NCBI RefSeq assembly: GCF_040371755.1
Contig: NZ_BAABWE010000007.1
Coordinates: 124,001-188,000, forward strand
Reading direction: 5' to 3'
DNA: 64,000 nt
Origin: Bermanella sp040371755
Lineage (GTDB): Bacteria; Pseudomonadota; Gammaproteobacteria; Pseudomonadales; Oceanobacteraceae
Shown here: positions 51,160 through 60,215 of the stretch, piece by piece
Layout of the letters: each line of letters opens with the position of its first letter
How positions within the stretch are numbered: position 1 is the first letter of the stretch
Position numbers and translations under genes: made by a program
Notes under the pieces: model-generated
Database searches by the model: none
Seen by the model: only the letters and a program-made list of their open reading frames with translations
Told to the model about the DNA's origin: nothing

Positions 51160-53418
51160 ATGGAACAATTTGAAACACGACAGTTTACGTCAAGGTATAA
51201 CAAAATCATGTTGTATACCTTTTCTGCAGTACTACTTGTGTCGGCTATATTGATAACGATTCAAACCCTTAGTAAAAAAAACTTCGAGAATAAAGAATTA
51301 GTAGATCAGTTTAAAACTGAATCAATCGCGTTAGATAATTTGATTGTTCGAGTCACCGTTTTACTCGATATGATGCAATCGGATGCGGAAGCATTTCTGA
51401 AAAACCCTAGAAGTAATGCCAGTATTTATATTGATGCTCTAGATGAAATTGATGAGCAGCACTATGCGTTAGATACTGTGCCTAAACCTTTTAATGAAGC
51501 GAATAGCGGTAATTTGAGTGGAAAAGGGGTACTGTCAAATGTCATTCTAGCCAATAAAGACGAGCTAGAAATGTCATTTAATCTGAATGGTTTATTTGCT
51601 TCAACAGTCAATAGTATCCCAAATGCTGCATGGGTATATTACACCTCTAAGAATGATTTCATTAATATTTATCCGTGGGTGTCATCATCTGAATTCAAAT
51701 TCAGTAATAAGCTGTATAACAAAGAGTTTTATCAATTAGGTTTACCTGAAAATAACCCGAATAAACGAATCTTTTGGACGTCGATTTATAAAGATGAAGC
51801 GGGTAAAGGTATGATGGTCACAGCGGCAAAACCCATTTACCGCGATAGTGAATTTTTGGGAACAGTGGCTATTGATTTTACCTTAGAAGAACTAGCGGGT
51901 TATGTACAAGAGTTCAGGCCAGACAAGGGAAAACTGTTTATCATTAATACCCAAGGGCAATTGCTTGCGCACCCTGAGATTTCACCTTCTGTCGATGTTC
52001 ATTTTTCAAATGCAATTCCTCAAGGTATTGATTTAGTTAAAAGTGAGCTTGTTTGTGACGGTACGACGGTTTCTTCTTTAAAAAGTAATTATCAATATGT
52101 TTGCTACCAAATGCAAAATGCCCCTTGGCAGGCTGTGTATATCGAAAAAACACCGTATTTCTTAGTAAGTGCATTCTCATCTGTTGGCCTCGTGTTTATT
52201 ATTTTATTGTCCGCGTTAGGTGTGCTGCTAGTTATCATGAAAAAAATCACATTCCGTGAGTTTATTTTTCCAGCAGAGTCTTTAGTGCAGCATATATTTC
52301 GTCAAGGGGTGAGTGAGAATGAGTCGGCTAATAAAGTCCCCACACCTTGGACACCTTGGTTTTTGAAAATTACAGAGACATTTGAGCAAAACCGAAATTT
52401 GATTGACGAAATTAAACAAAAGAACTCTGAATTGACTGATTTAAACATCTCACTTGAACGGTATATGCCAAAGTTTGTACTGGTGGTAAGTTTAGAGCCA
52501 GGTTGTGGTGCAACAACCGTAGGGACATGTTTTGCCGATACGCTGGCTAAAAGCGATAAAGATAAAAAAACCGTTTATATGGAATATCCCCAGAATCAGG
52601 CACTCGCTTCTGATGACGGTTTATCTATAGGTAGTCAAACCATACATAAGCATCTAAATGGTTTTGATGTTTGGAATGACTTTGATTTAGGTGAAGTACC
52701 TGAAAGCGCCAAATCATCATTACTGATGACAAAAATCCTTAATCAGTATTCCAATATTGTATTGAATACCATAGTTAATGATGAGGTTGATGATTTCATT
52801 GATGTGTATTTAGAGCCTTTATTTCGTTATGCCAAAGCTATTGTGGTCATGGTGCCATCAGATGATACATCAGGGGATAGAACATCTGAGGTGGTGAGGA
52901 AGATTCAGCGTCATGTACGTCAAGATCAAACAACCATTTATACTTTATTAAATCGCATTAAAAACCAAGTTGAATACCAATTTCCAATTGATTTCGAGAT
53001 TCCATTTACTCAGTCGATTATGAAATTCAGTAAAGATGAGTTTCAGGTAGATGATGAAGTCAGCGAAGTGATTCATGAAATAGTGGATCGTATTGAACGA
53101 GTACACCAAATTTCCATGTTTATACCAACCACTATTGATGTTGATAAGCCAATAGATGCCAGCATATATGTGGATAAAGCCATGGTCTTTTTAGGTGAGA
53201 AATTTGGTGGAGCAACATCTTCTCAAGCGAGAGGTGTTTGGAATAGTGATGATTCTGGAATTGTTAATGAGGTGGTGCATATCGTTGTGTCTTATACCAC
53301 CGAAGACGATTTGAATCGCTTTGCTAACGATGTGATCGAATTCATTAAATCCTTAAAGCACGAATTAAAACAAGAAGCGATGGCTTTAGAAATTAATAAG
53401 AAAATGATATTGGTTTAA
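51160..53418 (+). CDS. membrane Cache sensor fused to CpaE/TadZ/ParA-like domain
   Basis: About 752 residues from ATG 51160, after AGAGGG. One TM helix (residues ~14-35) precedes a periplasmic sensor of ~300 residues with Cache landmarks (PNAAWVYYTSK, IYPWVSS, FWTSIYKDEAGKG, AAKPIYRDSEFLGTVAIDF). A second TM helix follows (~345-370: LVFIILLSALGVLLVIMKK) and a linker. From ~residue 445 the cytoplasmic part reads KFVLVVSLEPGCGATTVG, a P-loop of the CpaE/TadZ type, where Ala replaces the usual Lys, then VYMEYPQNQ in place of the ParA DxD strand. The last ~200 residues have AIVVMVPSDD and a helical tail. I know of no function for this fusion. It is one base upstream of the ligand-gated channel gene, suggesting that the channel and sensor work together. 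Confidence 0.75.
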   Translation: MEQFETRQFTSRYNKIMLYTFSAVLLVSAILITIQTLSKKNFENKELVDQFKTESIALDNLIVRVTVLLDMMQSDAEAFLKNPRSNASIYIDALDEIDEQHYALDTVPKPFNEANSGNLSGKGVLSNVILANKDELEMSFNLNGLFASTVNSIPNAAWVYYTSKNDFINIYPWVSSSEFKFSNKLYNKEFYQLGLPENNPNKRIFWTSIYKDEAGKGMMVTAAKPIYRDSEFLGTVAIDFTLEELAGYVQEFRPDKGKLFIINTQGQLLAHPEISPSVDVHFSNAIPQGIDLVKSELVCDGTTVSSLKSNYQYVCYQMQNAPWQAVYIEKTPYFLVSAFSSVGLVFIILLSALGVLLVIMKKITFREFIFPAESLVQHIFRQGVSENESANKVPTPWTPWFLKITETFEQNRNLIDEIKQKNSELTDLNISLERYMPKFVLVVSLEPGCGATTVGTCFADTLAKSDKDKKTVYMEYPQNQALASDDGLSIGSQTIHKHLNGFDVWNDFDLGEVPESAKSSLLMTKILNQYSNIVLNTIVNDEVDDFIDVYLEPLFRYAKAIVVMVPSDDTSGDRTSEVVRKIQRHVRQDQTTIYTLLNRIKNQVEYQFPIDFEIPFTQSIMKFSKDEFQVDDEVSEVIHEIVDRIERVHQISMFIPTTIDVDKPIDASIYVDKAMVFLGEKFGGATSSQARGVWNSDDSGIVNEVVHIVVSYTTEDDLNRFANDVIEFIKSLKHELKQEAMALEINKKMILV

Positions 53419-53419
53419 T

Positions 53420-54412
53420 ATGATGCTGAATAAATTACTGTTAATTCTAACCTGTCTTTTTGCTTTTTCGTTAAGTGCTTACGGGCAAGAAGTGGTGGTT
53501 GATGATTCTGAGCGAGTAGAAATTCCTGTCGGTTTATATGTTACGTCTTTGTATGATTTAGATATGGCCGAAAAGAAATACACTATTACAGCTTGGATAT
53601 GGTCGACCTATGATCCACAACTAATGCCAAAAGATTTTAAATTTTTTAATCGCATAGAAATTACTAACGCACGCAACTGGGCCATATTAGAAACAGAAAA
53701 TTTCACTATTGATAATCCTGATGGCACCAAACATTCGATGACGAAATTTACCGCTGAAGTGAATCAAGATTGGGATTTAACTTATTTCCCGTTTGATAAG
53801 CAATTTATAACATTGAATATAGAAAGTGTTGAGCTTGATTCAACCTTTATGAAATACGTGCCAGATACAGAAAACTCAATGTTAAGCGATAATTTAGATT
53901 TAATTGGCTGGTATGTTAAGCCAATTCAGGTTCGTAGTTTTGATTATAAATACCCAACTACGTTTGGCCTGCAAAGTGGTGCTAAAGGTGTATATCCGCG
54001 TATATCGGTAGTTATACCGATGGAGCGTGATGGTACACGCATGTTTTGGACTTACTTTTTAGGTTTCTTTGTTTCTTATGTGATTATTTCTATTTTGTAC
54101 TTTTTCAATAGAACATCTTTAGATAGTCGTGTTGGCTTAATTATGTCTGCTTTGTTTGCTTGTGTTGGTAATAAATACACTATTGATATTTTATTGCCTT
54201 CAAATAGCGTGTTTACGTTGTCAGACCTTATTCAAATTGCGACATTTTTTATCGTCGGTGTTGGCTTACTAAGCAGTGTTATGATCCTGCAACTGATGAA
54301 GTGGGAGCGCAAAGAATTGGCATATAAAATTGACTTTGCCATTACCATGTTAGTAATCGTTGGTTACCCATCTATCATCGCATACGGTGTATTAGAGGCA
54401 TTGTCGCAGTGA
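53420..54412 (+). CDS. pentameric ligand-gated ion channel, GLIC/ELIC superfamily
   Basis: A 330-residue channel subunit. A signal peptide (MMLNKLLLILTCLFAFSLSAYG) is followed by a ~195-residue extracellular ligand-binding domain. The pro-loop YFPFDKQ is near residue 125; the flanking cysteines of eukaryotic Cys-loop receptors are absent, as in prokaryotic members. Four TM helices follow: M1 (MFWTYFLGFFVSYVIISILYF), M2 (RVGLIMSALFACVGNKY), M3 (LIQIATFFIVGVGLLSSVMIL) and M4 near the end. Aligning M2 with GLIC puts Asp at the -2' selectivity position (SLDSRVGL, where GLIC has Glu), Ser at 6' and Phe at 9'. An acidic -2' ring predicts cation conduction. Start ATG 53420 is one base after the previous stop. 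Confidence 0.92.
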   Translation: MMLNKLLLILTCLFAFSLSAYGQEVVVDDSERVEIPVGLYVTSLYDLDMAEKKYTITAWIWSTYDPQLMPKDFKFFNRIEITNARNWAILETENFTIDNPDGTKHSMTKFTAEVNQDWDLTYFPFDKQFITLNIESVELDSTFMKYVPDTENSMLSDNLDLIGWYVKPIQVRSFDYKYPTTFGLQSGAKGVYPRISVVIPMERDGTRMFWTYFLGFFVSYVIISILYFFNRTSLDSRVGLIMSALFACVGNKYTIDILLPSNSVFTLSDLIQIATFFIVGVGLLSSVMILQLMKWERKELAYKIDFAITMLVIVGYPSIIAYGVLEALSQ

Positions 54413-54419
54413 TGTTATG

Positions 54420-54449
54420 GCCCTTATTGCTTTTGATAAGGGCTTTTTA
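54420..54449 (+). terminator. rho-independent terminator after the channel gene
   Basis: GCCCTTAT (54420-54427) pairs with ATAAGGGC (54436-54443), loop of eight bases, followed by TTTTTA. It closes the sensor–channel transcription unit. Confidence 0.85.
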
Positions 54450-54920
54450 GTACTTGATATTCATTTTTTGATAAATAAACGACATTAACCAAGCGGGTCC
54501 AATCATTAAAAATTGTAAATCTTTAAAGAAGGAAGGCTTCTTTCCTTCTACTTCATGACCATAAAACTGCAAAACCCACAATACAACAAACCATATACCT
54601 GCAAACCACAATAAATACCCCGTGAACGTCCCTTCAAACCAAAGAACAATGGCATAACATAGTATCGTAAACAGTGTCATGCCAATGGTAAGGGACATGG
54701 ATAACCTTAAATAAAACAATATTGAAAAAACCGCCATGACCACTGCCCAATTGAAATGAGGGCTGATATTACTCATGGCATCCGGTACGGGAATGACGTA
54801 CAAGGCTGCCATAACCGTCCAAAATATTTGTGGTACACAAAACCAATGAATACGCTTATTGGTTTTGTTTTGATGGCTTGAACCGTATTCGTCCAGCCAT
54901 TGCTGTATGTTTTTTGCCAT
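54447..54920 (-). CDS. DUF962/Mpo1-like membrane protein
   Basis: A 157-residue protein. Four hydrophobic segments and the family landmarks IQQWLDEYGSSHQNKTNKRIHW and GHEVEGKKPSFFKDLQFLMIGP match the DUF962 family. Yeast Mpo1 of this family is a 2-hydroxy fatty-acid dioxygenase, with His residues binding iron; H16 and the GHE motif His are conserved. Activity here is inferred. Convergent with the channel gene, sharing its terminator region. Confidence 0.87.
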   Translation of the reverse strand: MAKNIQQWLDEYGSSHQNKTNKRIHWFCVPQIFWTVMAALYVIPVPDAMSNISPHFNWAVVMAVFSILFYLRLSMSLTIGMTLFTILCYAIVLWFEGTFTGYLLWFAGIWFVVLWVLQFYGHEVEGKKPSFFKDLQFLMIGPAWLMSFIYQKMNIKY

Positions 54921-55072
54921 AGGATAGCCTCCTCAGGCCTATTTTTATGTTTTTGGCCAAGTTAACTGTAGCAAACTCATTTTAGTTAGCAGTACTCAGG
55001 CGAGCCTATTTTATTGACCTTGCGAGCCATCTGGGCCTTAATAGTCAAAGAAACTCTGATAACTGAGTGGTT

Positions 55073-56095
55073 ATGAATTCGGATCATAAGCGGGTATCCA
55101 TCCACTGGATTAAAGCCATATTGCAAGCGGCGCAATCATTAGGGGTTGAGCCTCATGCTATTTTGAAATCGCTGAATTTGAATTTAGATTTAGATGCCAA
55201 TCAGCCGGCCTATCTCTCATTAGATCAAACCCAAGATATCTGGAAAGTTGCAGAAGAAAAAAGTGCTCATGCCTATTTTGGTTTGAAAATGGGCCAGCGA
55301 GTGCGCCCGTCGTACTTTCATGCCGTGGCATATGTAGCAATGACCAGTACCAACTTGATGCAAGCTTACGAAAACTTTTCTGCCTATATGCCGTTAATAA
55401 GCGAAGGGGCTGAATTGGATATGGCGTTTGAGGGCAAGAAAATGTGGATTTATTTCACCCCAAAGCCTGACAATAAACCGTTTAGCCGACATCAACATGA
55501 AAGCATTGTGGCTTTGCTTTTAGAGTTTAGCCGCTGGTTATTAGGTGATGATTCTTTAGTACCCATGCAAGTAACATTTCCCCATGAGGCTGGGCCAGAT
55601 CTAAGTGTTTATGAATCTATATTGTCGGTTAAGCCTAAATTTAAAGCACCACAAACAGCTATTCAGTTTCCTGTAGAATATTTAAGCCGTAAATTAAAAG
55701 AATCGGATGCCGGTTTACACGCTTTGCATAAAGCCCATGCAGATCAAATGCTGGCAGCACACACCAACAGCAGTTGGCGTGTAAAAGTGGTTCATTGCAT
55801 ATTGCCTAGTGATCAGTTTCAGATTTCCAGAGAACAGGTAGCCAATAAGCTGAATGTGAGTAGTCGAACTTTGCAACGGCGCCTTAAAGAAGAGGGCACT
55901 AACTATTTAGATATACTGGATGATCAGCGAAAGCAAAAAGCACAAGAGCTTATTTTTATGACCAACAGAAGTTTGAAAGATGTGGCAATAGAGCTGGGGT
56001 TTGCTGAATCTTCAACGTTTTATCGGGCGTGCCATCGTTGGTTTAATGACACGCCAAAAGCCTTACGTTTAAAGCAACAAAATGGTCAATCTTAA
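55073..56095 (+). CDS. AraC-family transcriptional regulator
   Basis: About 340 residues from ATG 55073 (GTG 55067 is an alternative). The N-terminal ~200 residues are the arabinose-binding-like domain found in OruR/ArgR-type AraC regulators. The C-terminal helix-turn-helix pair includes VANKLNVSSRTLQRRLKEEG and DVAIELGFAESSTFYRACHRW. Its target is probably adjacent genes or fatty-acid metabolism; not determinable. It ends one base before the convergent LysR gene. Confidence 0.88.
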   Translation: MNSDHKRVSIHWIKAILQAAQSLGVEPHAILKSLNLNLDLDANQPAYLSLDQTQDIWKVAEEKSAHAYFGLKMGQRVRPSYFHAVAYVAMTSTNLMQAYENFSAYMPLISEGAELDMAFEGKKMWIYFTPKPDNKPFSRHQHESIVALLLEFSRWLLGDDSLVPMQVTFPHEAGPDLSVYESILSVKPKFKAPQTAIQFPVEYLSRKLKESDAGLHALHKAHADQMLAAHTNSSWRVKVVHCILPSDQFQISREQVANKLNVSSRTLQRRLKEEGTNYLDILDDQRKQKAQELIFMTNRSLKDVAIELGFAESSTFYRACHRWFNDTPKALRLKQQNGQS

Positions 56096-56096
56096 A

Positions 56097-56999
56097 TTAT
56101 AAGCAAATATTGCTTGCTAATTCGTGAATGAATTGGCGGAACCACTTATTGCTGCTGTCGTTGTCGTGAGAAGAATGCCAATACAGGTATACATCTAAGC
56201 TGTTGGCTTTAAATGGTATTGGTAGTAACTCCACTTTCTCAAATTTATCTGCAAGAATAGTTGCGTAAACTTTAGGCATGGTTAGCCATAAGTCAGTGTT
56301 GTCAACAACTTGGCAAGCGGCAAAGTAATGCTGACAGCGTAACGCTATATTACGTTTTAGACCTAAAGCACTTAACGAATAATCCACTAAACCAGGGCCA
56401 GATGGGCGGGTACTCACTACAATATGCTCTGCTTCTAGGTATTGTTCTTGAGTAAGTTCTTTAAGAGGTTCACCAATAACGCGTTTTAGTACCACTAAGT
56501 CATCGGTCATAATCAATAGTTGCTTGATGCTAGCTGGGGATGGGCGTAGAACATCAAAGGCAAAATCCCATTCACCGCTGGCTAATTTAGCCTCTAGATT
56601 TTTGCGATCCATAGTGACACTGGCCGCAGAAATATTTGGCCCAAGTTCACTTAAGCCTGTAACTAATGGAGGAAGCAAGCGTGCTTCAACCACATCGCGC
56701 ATGGCCAGAGTAAAGGTTTTATTGGCGTAGGCTGGTTCAAAGCCACGGGTGTGCTGTATCGCTTGGTTTAACTGGGCAAGAGCCGCTTGAATGTCAGGTA
56801 GTAGATTTTGTGCTAATGGTGTTGGGCGCATTTTGTGGCCATGGCGCACAAATAGCGGGTCGTCTAAGCGATCACGCAAGCGACCAAGAGCATGGCTGAT
56901 AGCAGGTTGAGTCAGGTTAAGCCTAGCAGCGGCGCGGGTTAAGCTGCCTTCACTATAGATGGCTTCAAATACAGTGAATAAATTTAAGTCTATTTTCAT
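56097..56999 (-). CDS. LysR-family transcriptional regulator
   Basis: A 300-residue regulator. The helix-turn-helix reads FTVFEAIYSEGSLTRAAARLNLTQPAISHALGRLRD in pattern (N-terminal ~60 residues), NodD-like in style. The effector domain follows. It is divergent from the APH-like kinase operon across 514 bases that carry three TATTAATA-like elements near 57030-57059, so it may control that operon. Confidence 0.85.
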   Translation of the reverse strand: MKIDLNLFTVFEAIYSEGSLTRAAARLNLTQPAISHALGRLRDRLDDPLFVRHGHKMRPTPLAQNLLPDIQAALAQLNQAIQHTRGFEPAYANKTFTLAMRDVVEARLLPPLVTGLSELGPNISAASVTMDRKNLEAKLASGEWDFAFDVLRPSPASIKQLLIMTDDLVVLKRVIGEPLKELTQEQYLEAEHIVVSTRPSGPGLVDYSLSALGLKRNIALRCQHYFAACQVVDNTDLWLTMPKVYATILADKFEKVELLPIPFKANSLDVYLYWHSSHDNDSSNKWFRQFIHELASNICL

Positions 57000-57513
57000 C
57001 GCATTCCCGTACCAACTGCCTGATTTGTATATTAATATACCTCATTAATAATATTAATAAATAAAAATTCAAAATATTCATTAGATTTATATATGGCGTA
57101 TCTTTACTGTACGCCTATAAGCCATAATAATAATGGTCAATAGCAGCGGTTTTGTGCCAGTTATGGGTGCTTATTAACGCACCAGAGTTGGCAGTGGCGA
57201 CATTAAGTATGCTCCTATGTACAGAGTTAAACAGCTATAGCATTGTTTTCTATTTTATGAACAGCGTTTGTTCAGGCAAATTTAACCAAAACCATGGGCT
57301 TAAAGAATCCTCTGGAGTACAGTTTGCCAGCAAAGCCATGGAAAAATCGAATATCATAGTTGAGGCATTGCTGCACAAGTGCATAAACTGTTTCAGCTGG
57401 GAAAAATTTATATACCAACCCATCCGCATTAAACGTAACTTACCGTTTTTATATCTGCGTAAGATGAAGCAAGTGGGTAATAACAGTAAAACTCGACTTT
57501 CGTAGGAGTACGT
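57000..57513. promoter_or_regulatory. 514-base divergent region with AT-rich elements
   Basis: Near the LysR start, TATTAATA recurs at 57030-57037 and 57052-57059, with ATTAATA at 57044-57050; candidates for LysR binding. A GGTGC/GCACC hairpin lies at 57165-57182. I see no convincing gene; a 117-codon open frame (57152-57505) lacks a ribosome site and family features. The downstream gene has a GTAGGAGT ribosome site. Confidence 0.4.
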
Positions 57514-58572
57514 ATGAGCTTAGAAGATCAGGCTGTAGAGGTTCGCCAAGGCGAAGAGCTAGATAACGCAACGGTTAAAGCATTTTTATCAAAATATGTT
57601 GAAAACACAGACGGTGAACTGGAAATTACCCAGTTCCCAGGTGGCGCCAGTAACTTAACCTATCAATTAAGTTTGGCTGGTAACGAATATATTTTGCGAC
57701 GTCCGCCGTTTGGTCATATTGCTAAAGGTGCCCATGACATGTTGCGTGAAGCCGATATCATGGATGCGTTAAAGCCAGTCTATCAATACGTACCGAATAT
57801 CATAGCAAAATGTGATGACCATGACGTATTAGGCTGTGATTTTTACATCATGGAGAAATTCAACGGCATTATTCCACGTAAAGAGCTGCCAGAAGAATTA
57901 AACCTAAGCGAAGCTGACGTGCGTACCATGTGCTTAAACGTAGTCGATACAATGATTGAGCTTCATCAAGTGGACCCAAAAGCCGCAGGCCTAGAGGGTT
58001 TAGGTAAAGGTGAAGGTTATGTTGCACGTCAAATCAATGGCTGGACAAAATGGTATGGCAAAGCACTAACACCAGACGCCACAAGCTTCACAGAAGTAAT
58101 GGAATGGCTAAAAGCGAATATGCCTGATGATGTGGCCCAGTCTCTAATCCACAATGATTACCGTTTTGATAACGTGGTATTAGGCATGGATAACCCATTA
58201 GAAGTGATTGGGGTTTTAGATTGGGAAATGGCCACTATTGGCGATCCGCTAATGGATTTAGGCAATACACTGGCTTACTGGATTCAAGCAGACGACGATG
58301 AAACTGCACAATCTATGCGTCTTCAACCAACCCATTTACCAGGCATGCTGACTCGCCAAGAAGTGATTGAATATTACCTTGAAAAAACTGGCTACAAATG
58401 TGAGTCCTTCACCTTTTATGAAGTGTATGGCATGTTCCGTTTAGCAGTGATCATGCAGCAACTTTACAAGCGTTTCTACGAAGGTTTAACCAAAGACCCT
58501 CGCTTTGACAGCTTTGTAGATTCGGCTCGTTATTTAGAGCAGCGCTGCTTGAAATTGATTAAAGGCGAATAA
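57514..58572 (+). CDS. aminoglycoside-phosphotransferase-like (ACAD10-type) kinase
   Basis: A 352-residue protein with the APH/choline-kinase fold: the N-terminal lobe has FPGGASNLTYQLSL and EYILRRPPFGHIAKGAHDML. The catalytic loop is LIHNDYRFDNVVLG and the metal-binding segment is VLDWEMATIGDPLMDLG. This subgroup is found fused or linked to acyl-CoA dehydrogenases (as in human ACAD10) and is thought to act on hydroxy-acids or their CoA esters; inferred. First gene of an operon with the phosphatase and SDR genes. Confidence 0.88.
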   Translation: MSLEDQAVEVRQGEELDNATVKAFLSKYVENTDGELEITQFPGGASNLTYQLSLAGNEYILRRPPFGHIAKGAHDMLREADIMDALKPVYQYVPNIIAKCDDHDVLGCDFYIMEKFNGIIPRKELPEELNLSEADVRTMCLNVVDTMIELHQVDPKAAGLEGLGKGEGYVARQINGWTKWYGKALTPDATSFTEVMEWLKANMPDDVAQSLIHNDYRFDNVVLGMDNPLEVIGVLDWEMATIGDPLMDLGNTLAYWIQADDDETAQSMRLQPTHLPGMLTRQEVIEYYLEKTGYKCESFTFYEVYGMFRLAVIMQQLYKRFYEGLTKDPRFDSFVDSARYLEQRCLKLIKGE

Positions 58573-58575
58573 TCA

Positions 58576-59280
58576 GTGGCGGATATATTTTTAATTCGAC
58601 ACGGTCAAGCCAGTTTTGGTAAAGAGAACTACGACGCACTTTCTGATTTAGGCAAGCAGCAAGCAGTGGTTCTTGGTCGTAGCTTGGCTAGCACCATTAA
58701 ACCAACTCAGTTAATTTGCGGCACGTTAAATCGTCAACAGCAAACCCTAGAAGGTTTAGTAACGGGTTACGAGCAAGTAACAGGGTCATCGTTAGAATTA
58801 CCGGTGCAAATCAAACCAGAGTTTAACGAGTTAGATCATACTAACATTTTAACTGTGCATGACGAGCGCTTTGCTGACCCAGAATACATGAAGCGCGAAA
58901 TACTCACGCAACCAGAAGCAAACAAGGTATTTCACAAAATTTACACTCAAGCCATATTTAACTGGTTTGAAGGCAAAGACGGTGACTACACAGAAAGCTT
59001 TGATGAGTTTTATCAAAGAGTAACCGGCGCTGTAAATAACATAATAAGCAATGCACAAAGCAAAGAGCGAATTGTGGTAGTGAGCTCAGCTGGATCTATT
59101 TCTATGTGTTTGCAAGATGTATTAGGTGTGAGTGCCAAAAAAGCGTTTGAATTAAACGAAGTAATGGCCAATACAGCGGTTAACCGTTTTGTGTTTAATG
59201 GTAGTGGTAAATTAAACTTGTCTTACTACAATAATTTCCACCACTTACCCATGGCGGATGTTAAGGTTACTTACCGTTGA
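58576..59280 (+). CDS. histidine phosphatase-family protein
   Basis: A 234-residue phosphoglycerate-mutase-like phosphatase. It starts at GTG 58576, three bases after the kinase stop. FLIRHGQASFG supplies the catalytic His9 and Arg8, and VVVSSAGSISM is in the place of the second histidine motif (normally a GH-like element). The second active-site His is not clearly present there, so activity may differ. It is in one operon with the APH-like kinase and the SDR. Confidence 0.8.
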   Translation: MADIFLIRHGQASFGKENYDALSDLGKQQAVVLGRSLASTIKPTQLICGTLNRQQQTLEGLVTGYEQVTGSSLELPVQIKPEFNELDHTNILTVHDERFADPEYMKREILTQPEANKVFHKIYTQAIFNWFEGKDGDYTESFDEFYQRVTGAVNNIISNAQSKERIVVVSSAGSISMCLQDVLGVSAKKAFELNEVMANTAVNRFVFNGSGKLNLSYYNNFHHLPMADVKVTYR

Positions 59281-59298
59281 TATCTCAAGGACGAAATT

Positions 59299-60066
59299 AT
59301 GAACACAGAATTATTTAACCTAACGGGTAAAGTTGCATTAGTAACCGGTGCAAGTCGTGGCATTGGTGAAAGCATAGCAAAACTATTGGCTGAACAAGGC
59401 GCACACGTTATTGTATCTAGCCGTAAAATTGATGGCTGCCAACGAGTGGTTGATGAAATAAAAGCAGCAGGACACAGCGCCGAAGCCTTTGCTTGCCATA
59501 TTGGCGATACTCAGCAAATCCAAGCCACCTTTGATCATATTAAAGAGGCCCACGGTAAGTTGGATATCCTTGTGAACAACGCAGCGGCTAATCCGTATTT
59601 TGGCCACATTTTAGACACTGACATCAGTGCATTTGAAAAAACCGTCGATGTAAATATTCGCGGTTACTTCTTTATGTGTGTAGAAGGTGGCAAGTTAATG
59701 AAAGCCAACGGCGGTGGTAGCATTATTAATGTGGCCTCTGTAAACGGCATTATTCCGGGTGATCTACAAGGTATATACAGCGTAACCAAAGCATCGGTTA
59801 TCTCTATGACCAAAGCGTTCGCCAAAGAATGCGCACAATTGGGTATTCGTGTGAATGCCTTATTGCCCGGTGCCACGGATACTAAATTTGCATCAGCACT
59901 GGTTAAAAACGAAGCCATTTTGAATAAAGCCTTAGAGCACATTCCAATGCGCCGCGTAGCTGAACCAGATGAAATGGCAGGTACTGTATTGTATCTCGCC
60001 AGCGATGCATCAAGTTACACCACAGGAGCATGCATCAATGTGGATGGCGGTTACTTGCTTGCGTAA
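59299..60066 (+). CDS. short-chain dehydrogenase/reductase
   Basis: A 255-residue NAD(P)-dependent oxidoreductase. Cofactor motif TGASRGIGESIAKLL (near residue 17), NNAAANPYFG, catalytic Ser in INVASVNGI, and YSVTKAS with the catalytic Tyr and Lys (near residue 158). The ending GACINVDGGY is typical. Good AAGGA ribosome site. Last gene of the kinase–phosphatase–SDR operon; the three may work on hydroxyacyl-CoA intermediates. Confidence 0.9.
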   Translation: MNTELFNLTGKVALVTGASRGIGESIAKLLAEQGAHVIVSSRKIDGCQRVVDEIKAAGHSAEAFACHIGDTQQIQATFDHIKEAHGKLDILVNNAAANPYFGHILDTDISAFEKTVDVNIRGYFFMCVEGGKLMKANGGGSIINVASVNGIIPGDLQGIYSVTKASVISMTKAFAKECAQLGIRVNALLPGATDTKFASALVKNEAILNKALEHIPMRRVAEPDEMAGTVLYLASDASSYTTGACINVDGGYLLA

Positions 60067-60081
60067 TTAACCAGCTTCTAT

Positions 60082-60126
60082 AAAAAGCGCCAAGACGGTG
60101 GAAACATCGACTTAGGCGCTTTTTTT
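60082..60126 (+). terminator. rho-independent terminator
   Basis: AAAAAGCGCC at 60082-60091 pairs with GGCGCTTTTT around a 23-base loop, followed by a T-run, 16 bases after the SDR stop. Confidence 0.8.
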
Positions 60127-60215
60127 ATGCCTAAAAAATGTTACTTTAGCCATCCCATGAAACAGCACAAGTAAAGCTAGCCTCAGGGGCGCATAATAAA
60201 AATTAAGGATGAAAT

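Noticed and set aside
57152..57505. 117-codon plus-strand ORF upstream of the kinase gene
   Set aside because: No ribosome site, odd composition and no recognisable domain; probably non-coding.
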